Shown here in pieces: positions 21,902 through 32,775 of a stretch of 64,000 nucleotides of DNA (within the stretch, counting starts at the first letter, position 1; the number at the start of each line of letters is the position of its first letter). The translations under genes and the position numbers were made by a program. Source of the stretch: Arenicola marina (Eukaryota; Annelida; Polychaeta; Arenicolidae). The notes beneath the pieces are model-generated. The model saw nothing but the letters and a program-made list of their open reading frames with translations, searched no databases and was not told the origin of the DNA. The stretch lies in NCBI GenBank assembly GCA_964019135.1, contig OZ025255.1, forward strand, positions 20,313,708 to 20,377,707, given 5' to 3'.

Positions 21902-23555
21902 GTAGGTGTTTGCTTCAGTCTGCCCCAGATATGTGTTTGCTTCAGTCTACCCCAGATATGTGTCTCAATCAGTCTGCCCTAGGTATTTGTCTGAATCAAT
22001 CTGCCCTAGGTATTTGTCTCAATCAGTCTGCCCTAGGTATTTGTCTGAATCAATCTGCCCTAGGTATTTGTCTGGATCAGTCTGCCCAAGGTATGTGTCT
22101 GGATCAGTCTGCCCCAGGTATGTGTCTGGATCAGCTTGCCCTAGGTATGTGTCTGAATCAGCGTGCCCTAAGTATGTCTGGATCAGTCTGCCCCAGATAT
22201 GTGTCTGGATCACTCTGCCCCAGGTATGTCTGGATCAGTCTGCCCCATGTATGTGTCTGGATCAGTCTGCCCCAGGTATGTCTGGATCAGTCTGCCCCAG
22301 GTGTGTGTCTGGATCAGTCTGCCCAAGGTATGTGTCTGAATCAGCCTGCCCCATGTGTGTGTCTGGATCAGTCTGCCCAAGGTATGTGTCTGAATCAGCT
22401 TGCCCTAGGTATGTCTGGATCAGTCTGCCCCAGATATGTGTCTGGATCAGTCTGCCCCAGGTATGTCTGGAATAGACTGCCCGATGTATGTGTCTAGATC
22501 AGTCTGCCCAACGTATGTCTGGATGAGTCTGCCCCAGGTATGTGTCTGGATCAGTCTGCCCAAGGTATGTGTCTGAATCAGCTTGCCCTAGGTATGTGTC
22601 TGGATCAGTCTGCCCCAGATATGTGTCTGAATCAGCTTGCCCTAGGTATGTGTCTGAATTAGCCTGCCCTAGGTATGTCTGGATCAGTCTGCCCCAGATA
22701 TGTCTGGATCAGTCTGTCCCATGTATGTGTCTGGATCAGTCTGCCCCAGGTATGTCTGGATCAGTCTGCCCCAGGTATGTGTCTGAATCAGCCTGCCCTA
22801 GGTATGTCTGGTTCAGGAGGCCCCAGGTATGTGTCTGAATCAGCCTGCCCCAGGTATGTGTCTGAATCGGCCTGCCCTAGGTATGTCTGGTTCAGGAGGC
22901 CCCAGGTATGTGTCTGAATCAGCCTGCCCCAGGTATGTGTCTGAATCGGCCTGCCCTATGTATGTCTGGATCATTCTGCCCCAGATATGTGTCTGGATCT
23001 GTCTGCTCCAGGTATGTCTGGATCAGTCTGCCCCAGGTGTGTGTCTGAATCAGTCTGCCCCAGGTATTTGTATGAATCGTTCTGCCCAAGGTAAGTGTCT
23101 GGATCAGCCTGTCCTAGGTATGTATCTGGATCAGCCTGCCCTAGGTATGTATCTGGATCAGCCTGCCCCAGGTATGTGTCTGAATCAGCCTGCCCCAAGT
23201 ATGTGCCTGGATCAGTCTGCCCCAGGCATGTGTCTGAATCAGCCTGCCCCAGGTATGTGCCTGGATCCGTCTGCCCCAGGTGTGTGTCTGAATCAGCCTG
23301 CCCCAGGTATGTGTCTGAATCAGCCTGCCCCAGGTATGTGTCTGAATCAGTCTAGCCCAGGTATTTGTCTGAATCAGTCTGCCCCAGGTACGTGTCTGAA
23401 TCAGTCTAGCCCAGGTATATTTCTGAATCAGTCTGCCCCAGGTATCTGTCTGGATCAGTCTGCTCCAGGTATGTGTCTGAATCAGCCTGCCTGAGGTATG
23501 TGTCTGGATCAGCCTGCCCAATGTATGTGTCTGGTTCAGGCTGCCTCATGCACAA
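21887..23555 (+). repeat. 25/27-bp minisatellite grown from the receptor's 5' splice site
   Basis: About 62 units. The exon's last 15 bases (ttcagtctgccccag) are the end of the first unit, and the unit then continues gtatgtgtctgaatcagtct in a 27-bp or 25-bp form. Each intact unit therefore repeats CAG followed by GTATGT, a good donor sequence. Variants have ctag or caag before GT, or ATATGT in place of GTATGT. Reading on from the exon frame gives three further SLPQ repeats before a stop at about 21980. Long frames elsewhere in the array are repeat by-products. Confidence 0.96.
21902..21907 (+). promoter_or_regulatory. 5' splice donor of receptor exon 1
   Basis: CAG followed by GTAGGT, directly after codon 220 (phase 0). 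It is chosen because receptor homology stops here and human GNRHR has an intron at the equivalent residue. Dozens of similar donors follow every 25-27 bp in the adjoining array. Confidence 0.85.
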
Positions 23556-26500
23556 ATGTTCGTGCATCTAACTAAGTTAAATCTAAGTTAAATCGCGTTA
23601 TCACCTCATCCATATACAGCGTTTAATGTATTTTCTCGTACAAGTATAGTCATGTGCTTTTAACCGGCTCCAGAATGACAACATATATATGTATATAGAT
23701 GGATCCGGAATGTATTGGTGCTCGCCGCGGGCCCAGCGCTGAACCACCAGCCAACACCACATGAATCATGACTTATTTGACGCATCTTAAGGGCCATGCA
23801 ATCGCCAGGGTTTTGTTTTCAGCCTGTCGTGAGAGGAGCTTGTGTTGTCGCGCATGTAATATATATATATATATATATATATATGTATACTACATATATA
23901 TTTATATGAGAAAATCGTACCCCATATGCCAAATTTTACGCCGCCCGGCATGCCATACCAGCTTGGTATGTGCGTCAGATATTATCACATGTAGACACAT
24001 TTTATCGTACTAGTTTATGACACCTGCAGAGAAACAAAGATCCATTCATTATGTGACAGTTATCTTTCCTTACAGGATATTACTTTTAACTGGGCCAATT
24101 TGGTCGTGTATAAAAGTGGGAAGGTGTGATCAAGGCTGTCGTAGTTATGAGGCTCACGGGTCAATGTACCTGTAATAGCTGACGGTCATATTTCTGCATA
24201 TATCAGCAGCGGTGTTATTGGCTGGTGGTAGCAAGAGTGCACCAGCATTACCATGTCTGGCATTACATAGTCGACTTTCTATTTTATTGAATGACATTAA
24301 TTTTTACTTTTTCCATCCATGAGGGATGCTTATTATTTGTTTCATTTCGTAGCCGAATTCCGTAAGTGGTGCTATGTCGTGAAAGATTATCACCATTGAT
24401 AAGCAAGATAACATCTTTAGATGAGAGGGAATACCTTTTCCGATATCCGCGATTGGCATCCAGGAATTCCTGGAGATTCGCGATTAACTGCTGGCAATTT
24501 TTGGGGATCGTTATCCGTCATACAATTCCTGGTTCAACGCGAAGACCATGTCCTTATTTACCGCGATCCGTTATAGCGGTCTGTGAATTCCTCGATATTC
24601 GCGATATATCTTTTAAGATATTATTTTCTCGCGCTAGGTCTTGAACAGTCATCATCAGTCCCCTTATTCTTGGGGATTCGCGATTCCCCCCCACCCCCCC
24701 TTTACACCAACATGAAATCAGAACAATACATCTCGTGACGTCACTGGTTCCAATGCCACGGTGCTGACATCACTGAACATCACTTAAAACTTAAAACATA
24801 GAATATTAATCTGCTGGGAATAATAAAAACGTTGGCCAGGCATTGTCCCAACACTTTTGGTCGCGGCGGCCCCGACGCCCATCAAGGCAGCGGCAAAGCG
24901 TTTGTCACAGTATTTAAAAGCCCAATGTTCTTACAGTTTAATTTCATTTATTTTTGCATAACATTTTGTCGGTAAACAGAAACAGGTCCTCGTAGGTCAC
25001 GACGTGGCGATGGTTCCCGTGAAACCCTACTTTTCGAAATGGCTCCTATCTTTTTCTAATACAGTGGTCGTCCACCTGTGTTTTGATTTTTTTTTCTTAC
25101 CGGCTCTTGCGCACCTCTTTTCCGGCTGCTTCAATGACAATTTCTTCGAAAACGTCGCCCACCATTTGAATGTGTACCAGCTTAGGGTTTGACGGTTTGT
25201 CTGGGTATATGTAGCATGTATTGTGGTACACGCAGATAGGGCAAGTGGCGATGCAGCGGCGCGTCACTGCGCAGTCAGCGTGGTGCCCGCGCCGTCGACT
25301 GGTTCTCGGATAGGAGGCGCAGTAAAGATAACAAAGAGATACCTGAAGGTGGAGAGTCGAGTGTTGTTACAGCAGGTGTAGGTTGGCTATCACTAGGCAG
25401 AGAAGCAACCCGGTGTTAGTTCGAAGATCTGGAGTAGCCAGGACCAGCCGGATATATATATACGGCGCGTTGGTCGGTGCCGTGCTGTGCGCCAAGTCTC
25501 TCGTCCTATCAACCTTAAGCACTCCGGTATCCTTCAGAGTTTTAACTTGACTGGCAAGCAGGCAGATTTAAGTTGTAGAAATAGGGAAGGGTTCGGGTCT
25601 GATAACGGGTTCCAACGACCCACGTGAGTAAAAGAGGTGGGAGATGATAGTCCTGGTGTATTGAGGTCAGTTGTAATAACATGTGTAGCCAGAGGACGCT
25701 TGTTATATGTTATTATGTCCGTTATGTCTGTTATTATGTCCGTTATGTCTGTTATTTACGTTGACGTTTACGCGTTCAAAATAACATCGCGACGCCGATG
25801 CGATAGAGGGACAATCATATGGTTTCTTCAGAATGACCCGAATGACCTTGACAACATGTGAACCTGTACGGTGGAAAATGTTATTTTCCCTTATTAACGC
25901 CAGAAGGGTCGTCCTTATATAGTTCACGGGGGAGGGGGGCGTTGGGTGGGTCGGGTTTACCCATTCGGTGAGGCACGAGCCGGGGTCTCTTGCCCTTTAC
26001 CTGGCAACCCAATGAACACTGTACCGACGATGTTTTGCTGCTGTATGTTTACATGTTCCACATCGGGCACTAAATGCTGTTTTGACAGGGCAACACATCT
26101 GCGGAAGATGCGAGCTGCGCAAGGTGTTTAGCGAGGGCAAGAGACGACTACTGCCGCCTATCCGTTGTGGGATGTTCGGCGGTGCCCAAAGGCGCTAACT
26201 AGAATCAAAGCAAGCTGTTAGCAATCATGTCAAAACGGATTTTTGTCAAGCACATGTCTCTTGGCTCTGACATTCGACATACTTGCGTCTTCTTGTGTTG
26301 GCTTCGCGACGGTGCGAAGTATAATTTAGTTTTATTTGGAACTGTCAAGTTAGATGCAAATGTTGGTGCTTTTGGCCACTTTTGTGCACATGAAGGCTAA
26401 AACAACGGACGAAGAAACCTACCGAAACTTGCCCCATGTGCATGGTGTCATGGTACGAACCCATGACCTGTTGACTTGCAGTTTAGCACGCTTACCAACT

Positions 26501-28261
26501 CAGCCACAGAAACTCCCGGGAGGGGGTCGGGGCCCTGCTGTTGAATGATACGCTGTGGCGACCTTTGTTCGCCGACTAAATTATATATACCTCCAGGGCT
26601 GTTGAAGATTATGCTGCCATGGTGTCAGTGCGGTGGTCCGCTTGGGCGGTGAGGATGCCATGCCCTGATATGACAATGGGTTTCAGATGCATTGTTAACT
26701 TCCGGTTTTGTTATTGGCTTACATTTATCGATATGACCTCATAAGCAGCGTCATATGTTACTCACAATGTAACTGCTTAGTATGTATAATATGTACACTG
26801 CCTGACACCTGGCTCGCTTCGCTCCCGGCCATATGCATCTTCCGGGTGAGCAATACGTGAGATAATAGGTTGAAACAAAGGAAGAGCGACCGCCAGCCAT
26901 ATTAGTTATATTACTGGGGTGTCGGCAAGTCAGTGGCAAGGCCCGGAGCGCGAACACACGTAACTCATATCACCGAGCCGACGCGTTGGCTATTGGGCTA
27001 CACATTGATATCCCTGCAGTCCGGGCACTAGCGTTTCTGCTTGTACCGCTGACACCCCGAAGCCGATATGCAGATATGCCACAGTGCCACATGCCTCGGT
27101 GCAGATCTTCAATGGGGTTGCTCTCTAATTCTAACTTCCTCGCTCGGCTCTCCTTTAGCCTTCCTCGACATTTCTTCACCCTTTCTTATTCATCGCCCCG
27201 TCAACCGCCCGTTGTCCTATCCCTGCCGCCCAATCCCCCCACCCCCCGCCCTCGCCTCTCTCCTCGGCGCCTCCTCAACACCGGCCCGCACTCCACCGGA
27301 GCTTTCCTCCTCCAGTGGACTCCTTAAACACACAATATTTCCAGCCATGGGCCCGTACGAAGTGCGCAACCTCCCCCTCCCTTTCCCCCTCCCATTCCCA
27401 TGACCGCCCCACCTTCCCACAAACCCACACCCGCCATCTAACCGGCGCCGTGGTCCTCCCCGCGTTAACACAATGCTCTTATTGTTGCTGGCAAATGCCC
27501 CCGAGACCACGTGACCGCCAACCGGAAGTGATGACAAAGGCCGGCGGCGGGCTGGACTGTTGAGGATTCCCTTCCTCCTCGCTGTGCGTTCCTTCAAGGA
27601 AGTGTGTCCCCCGCCCTGCCCCATCACCACCTCCCCCCCCCCCCACCCCGTTTTGTCCAACGCTGACCACAGCTTGATCACAGACTGTTCTTGGTCAGCC
27701 ACCTACTGCCCGCTGTTACCAATCCATTATTGTCTACCTAGCGTATTTCTGTCTCCCAGCGGTTACGCTGAAGGGCATTCTTCCTTTTTGGTCACTGTCA
27801 ACTGAACTCTCCAGCACCGCCATTTTGCGGAAATGCTTAAATTCGATCTTTTTTTCCTTGCCGATGGCGTGATCCTTGTCCCCCTCCGGGTTGATCTCTG
27901 AAGTTTTTGTACGATGGGTGAGGCACTGCAGGCTACGGATCACACATTGGGCCATAAGTTCCTGAGGCATTTAGATATATATAGTCTGTGTATTCAGCCT
28001 GTAATGACACAGTGTCCCAGTCATAATTGCACCCCACGCTGTTGGTGGATGGTTCACAATTCTAGTTTCTTTCGCCCAGTAGGTCTGTGTGAGAAGTTCA
28101 TGACTGCAGGGAGAGCCAGACTTCGACACCCACTACGCACACAGAGCAAAACCGATTAGTTGAGCTCTATAGACATTCCATACCGGATTCCGTGCTTTAC
28201 AAAACCCGGACAATTTGCTTACGAAAAGCTTATGCCACTTCGATTGGGTTGTCTGCGGACG
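23556..28261. other. Presumed receptor intron 1: unique DNA with minor repeats
   Basis: No receptor exon recognised. Contents include a TA microsatellite (23859-23885) and a degenerate ttcctggagattcgcgat-type repeat (24440-24690). A TGACGTCA lies at 24736-24743. An 18-bp ttatgtccgttatgtctg repeat (25703-25755) gives about three units, and a family A SINE is at 26362-26517. A C-rich region with runs (27220-27650) also occurs. Short open frames show nothing recognisable. Confidence 0.55.
26362..26517 (-). mobile_element. tRNA-derived SINE, family A, copy 2
   Basis: Minus-strand tRNA-like head with A-box-like gctgagttggtaagcgtgc and B-box-like gggttcgtacc. The body contains the ccacttttgtgcacatgaag block (+ strand, from 26377) shared exactly with copy 1 at 11881-12056. 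The two copies differ widely in the stretch between block and head, so both are old. Confidence 0.8.
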
Positions 28262-28445
28262 CAGCATTCGGTCTGAGGCAGGGTATGGAGCAGGGTCTGA
28301 GGCAGGGTCTGAGGTAGTGTTTGAGGCAGGGTCTGAGGCACGGTGTGAGGCAGGGTGTGAGGCAGGGTCTGAGGCAAGGTCTGAGGCAGGGTCTGAGGCA
28401 AGGTCTGAAGCAGGGTCTGAGGTGGGGTCAAAATCTGCTTTTGAG
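28262..28445. repeat. 12-bp minisatellite
   Basis: About 15 units of gtctgaggcagg, with variants gtgtgaggcagg and gtctgaggcaag. The 12-bp period keeps frames open on both strands, giving QTLP- or RQGL-type repeats that are not genes. Confidence 0.93.
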
Positions 28446-29591
28446 GCATGGATGGAGCCCCTTTGTATATAATGGGGACGACCCAGGTGGGGGACATGGG
28501 GTCGAGGGTCTGGCCAGCCGTCCGCGGCCCAAGGAGAGGGATGAGCCGCAGTGTGGCGGCGGACAGAGCGGCCCAGAGGCCCGGCCTCTGTCGAGTCTGT
28601 CGGGCACGGACAGCGGCGGAAAATCGAATTACTGTGGAAGAAGCTGTTGCTTGATGGAGGCTGTCCTTGGATGCAGCCCGCTACTTACTGAACCTTGACA
28701 CGACCATTCATGAGCAGGGCGCTGTCGCCGACATATTGAGCCATAGAGGAAGTGTACATGTGGCATTATGGGTAATAGGCGGAACCGGAAGATGCAGGGT
28801 TGGGTGCGTTAGCGATATCAAAACCATGAATGAAAAAAAAGAAAACGAATAAGGAGGCGAACTGCGCATGCGCGAAGATTAACCCCCTGGTGAAAAATCG
28901 GTCAACAAGGTTATGTTGTTTACTAAGTTGCGCTAGTTCATGACAGCCAAGGTCATGGCAACATCAATCATGGCAATAACAATTAACAATTTATAATCTG
29001 CAAATTGTAGAAGGGCATGTTGTTATATGCATGTTTATTCTGTGGGGTATCTGGTGTGGAAAAGTGCGGTTTTCTCATATACTGCGTCATCAAATTAGTG
29101 GGTTTTTTTCCCTTTTAACATGATAAAGGATGTGATATACAATACATGTCTTCAAGTTTTAAGTTAAGTTCCTTAAGAGTTAAACCTACATCGAGATCAC
29201 TCTATGTCTAGTCGATCCACAAGAAGATATTAAAAACTTACAGGTGAAACATTGTCCAAACCAAAGCGAGCCTGTCCAAAAAGAACGACTGGTATCATAT
29301 TCTACATGTTACTTATTACCGTCGTTATTGCGATTGAAACCTTCCTTTAGAGAGACCGCCCTCGAGTAAACAAAACACAGAAGGCAATTGAGTCAACACT
29401 CGAGGCCACCGCGGATCTCCAACTGAACCATCATGCCTTCAGAACGAGGCCTGTGGCGCCACAGCGCTTGCATCTCGCGAGACCTCCCCGCAGTTTCAGA
29501 TTCCGAAATGAATTCTTCTCTGACGAGAAAACTTGTAGAGTATTGGTGTTATGTAGACCTGTTCTGGCGTTGTTGGAGTTCCAAAGATACC
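28446..29591. other. Unique stretch with one CpG-rich open segment
   Basis: The first 200 bp are CpG-rich and open (see 28448-28654). The remainder is AT-rich, with no recognised gene. A palindromic aactgcgcatgcgcgaag lies at 28859-28876, an NRF1-like core (TGCGCATGCGC). No RNA gene or mobile element seen. Confidence 0.5.
28448..28654 (+). CDS. Uncertain 68-codon ORF in CpG-rich DNA
   Basis: An ATG frame with a basic, unbiased C-terminal half (RPGLCRVCRARTAAENR). An overlapping frame (28321-28698) is open too, because the upstream repeat contributes open sequence. CpG density is higher than in the surroundings. No family recognised. It could be an exon fragment, or simply open GC-rich DNA. 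Confidence 0.13.
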   Translation: MDGAPLYIMGTTQVGDMGSRVWPAVRGPRRGMSRSVAADRAAQRPGLCRVCRARTAAENRITVEEAVA

Positions 29592-29775
29592 AAAACCAGA
29601 GTGAGGAGCGATATCCTCGTCTGATGGAGATAGCGAGACAAGGACCGCTTGTTAAAACCAGAGTGAGGAGCGATATCCTCGTCTGATGGAGATAGCGAGA
29701 CAAGGACCGCTTGTTAAAACCAGAGTGAGGAGCGATATCCTCGTCTGATGGAGATAGCGAGACAAGAACCGCCTG
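29592..29775. repeat. Three-copy 62-bp tandem repeat
   Basis: Three nearly identical 62-bp copies start at 29592, 29654 and 29716, with core gagcgatatcctcgtctgat. The first two are identical by eye, and the last carries small changes (aagaaccgcctg). The near identity suggests a recent triplication. Confidence 0.96.
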
Positions 29776-31439
29776 TTGGAAATTCCGCTTAAACATCGTG
29801 TGCGGATATGTCTTCGACGCACTGGATCTGGGCAGTGAAGTTGACGCACATAAACAGGAGCGAGCAAAACTGCAACCACTCCAAGCATGAGACCGGGGGG
29901 ACTTCTCTCGACTGGTTGGAGAACCCGCTCAAGCGATAACCAAAACCTGTTGTGGGGAACCGATTGGAAAAATATAACAATAACACTTGAAGGCAATAAT
30001 ATATACGAGGGCGTTAAGTCGCCCTGGGGTATGATTTGCGGAAGAGAGTGGTGTGTGTGTGTGTGTGTCGGGGGGGGGGGGGGGGGAAGAGGGGTGTCAG
30101 TGTCCTGTCGTCATTCCCTACACAGTGCGGTGCACGGTGTAGGGAATGCTGTTATGGATAAATAGCGATGTGGATAAACTCTTTAAAACGTAAATATATT
30201 TATGAAACTAAATAAAAAATACTGAACGGCGCTGGTGATAATAAGTTAGTACACTCTTTGAAACGTACATATATTAATAGAACTAAATCCAAACTACTGA
30301 ACGGCGCTGACAATGATGCTATGACTGGTGGTGATATTGCTGTGATGGGATGAAGATGTGCGGACCCCGCCCTGTTACATGGATACACTAGAGTAGGTAG
30401 AGAGCACGCGTTATTCAGAGCCAGAATACAGACCGGTCTTCTGTTCGAATCATGCAGCCCTAGCAGAGCGCTATCTTATCCAGGTGACCCCGGGGACGAC
30501 AATAGAAGTTATACAGCGATTACTAGCACATAGCGACCTTGATCCAATCTGTTTATATGATATCGTAAATTTATGTTTACAAGACAGTCCTTGTAAATAC
30601 TTTTGCCTTCCTCTACGGCTTCCAATACATTTACATTTGGTTCATTTATCATTCATGTAAAGAACCCTGTAGGTTAATTAACCCTCAGTGTGTCGTGGGT
30701 GTTGATGGGTGGGAAGGAAGGGGGTGACGGTTCATTGGAGTATATTCGTTATCAGATTAAATCGTAAAAAGCCTAAAGTTTATGCCAAAAAGTTTAAAGT
30801 TACATGTGGAGCTGGCCGTTGCAACGGCTGTACCAAAATAAACATAAACAGGAAATGTTACCTTTGACCACAAGCAGTGTCAACGGCCACCGCCAAAGAA
30901 AATATGGCGCTCCTGACGCTTCTATTGTCTCATATAATTTAGCGCTTGGGCCCCCTGTCGGTGGCACCGGTAAACGACTTGCTTACACACGTTTATGACG
31001 TTTCAAATCAGCCCAAGTTTTTAATTTTTGTGGCGGACAATTCATGAATTTGAAATATTTTGCTCATTGGCAGATAATTGGTGAGCGATATGGTAGGTGT
31101 TTATTGTCTGTTATGAACCTTAAGGCCTTAGGTTTGTGTTCTTATACGCAAATTTGGCATTCAAAAACAGCGAAACAACTCCACATGCAACTTTAATTCG
31201 AATGTTTCGTCCCAGGGTTGCAATGGTTACAACTGAGCCCGTCTTAGGTGGCAACGTGCTCGCTGCACATTTATGCTGGAGCAGGTCACGTAATAGGGCA
31301 ATGTCTGGGTCGTAAAGAGTGATTATAATGCACAGTGGAAGCTTTAAGCTGACGTTATCTTGTGCTACTCGTGGTAACGACGTCGGCTAGGAGAAGGAGG
31401 GGGTGGCAGAAGGTTAGAAAGGGTCATGGGGGCAAAGAA
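29776..31439. other. Unique stretch with low-complexity tracts
   Basis: No gene recognised. It holds a GT run and a G run of about 17 (30051-30086), then a perfect inverted repeat (arms 30113-30123 and 30137-30147, attccctacac). A weak minus-strand tRNA-like string lies at 30420-30490 (gattcgaaca). The last 45 bp (31395-31439) are complementary to DNA near 36700-36745. Confidence 0.5.
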
Positions 31440-32775
31440 ACATGGGAAGAGATAGAGAGGGAGTAAAAGGGAAAGATGGGGACAGACTGAGGGAGGGAAA
31501 GATGGGGACAGACTGAGGGAGGGGAAGGTGGGGACAGACTGAGGGAGGGAAAGATGGGGACAGACGAATGGAGGGAAAGATGGGGACAGACTGAGGGAGG
31601 GAAAGATGGGGACAGACTGAGGGAGGGAAAGATGGGGACAGACGAATGGAGGGAAAGATGGGGACAGACTGAGGAAGGGAAAGATGGGGACAGACTGAGG
31701 GAGGGAAAGATGGGGACAGACTGAGGGAGGGAAAGATGGGGACAGACTGAGAGAGGGAAAGATGGGAACAGACTGAGGGAGGTAAAGATGGGGACAGACT
31801 GAGGGAGGGAAAGATGGGGACAGACTAAGGAAGGGAAAGATGGGGACAGACTGAGAGAGGGAAAGATGGGGACAGACGAATGGAGGGAAAGATGGGGACA
31901 GACTGAGAGAGGGATAGATGGGGACAGACTGAGGGAGGGAAAGATGGGGACAGACTGAGGGAGGAAAAGATGGGGACAGACTGAGGGAGGGACAGATGGG
32001 AACAGACTGAGAGAGGGAAAGATAGGGACAGCATGAGAGAGGGAAAGATGGGGACAGACTGAGGGAGGGAAAGATGGGGACAGACTGAGGGAGGGAAAGA
32101 TGGGGACAGACTGAGAGAGGGATAGATGGGGACAACAGGAGGGAGGGAAAGATGGGGACAGACTGAGGGAGGGAAAGATGGGGACAGACTGAGAGAGGGA
32201 AAGATGGGGACAGACTGAGGGAGAGCAAGATGGGGACAGACTAAGGGAGGGAAAGATGGGAACAGACTGAGAGAGGGAAAGATAGGGACAGCCTGAGAGA
32301 GGGAAAGATGGGGACAGACTGAGAGAGGGAAAGATGGGGACAGACTGAGGCAGGGAAAGATGGGGACAGACTGAGGGAGGGAAAGATGGGGACAGACTGA
32401 GGGAGGGAAAGATGGGGACAGACTGAGGGAGGGAAAGATGGGGACAGACTGAGGGAGGGAAAGATTGGGACAGACTGAGGGAGGGAAAGATGGGGACAGT
32501 CTGAGGGGGGAAAGATGGGGACAGACGAATAGAGGGAAAGATGGGGACAGACTGACGGAGGGTAAGATGGGGACAGACGAATAGAGGGAAAGATGGGGAC
32601 AGACTGAGGGAGGGTAAGATGGGGACAGACGAATAGAGGGAAAGATGGGGACAGACTGAGGGAGGGTAAGATGGGGACAGACGAATAGAGGGAAAGATGG
32701 GGACAGACGAATAGAGGGAAAGATGGGGACAGACTGAGGAAGGGAAAGATGGGGACAGACGAATGGAGCGGGGCA
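31440..32775. repeat. 27-bp purine-rich minisatellite
   Basis: About 49 units with core gggaaagatggggacagact, ending gagggag or gaatggag. The + strand is almost pure purine apart from two or three pyrimidine positions per unit. The 27-bp period keeps minus-strand frames open for up to 450 codons (SLSLSPSFPPSVCPH pattern); these are not genes. Right-end units mostly carry the gaatagag variant. Confidence 0.96.

Noticed and set aside
21679-23494. Long cysteine/glutamine-rich frames after the receptor exon
   Set aside because: They are in the splice-donor-derived array; the receptor's own frame stops near 21980.
30420-30490. Minus-strand tRNA-like SINE head
   Set aside because: B-box end positions mismatch (gattcgaaca) and no body matches another copy; too weak to call.
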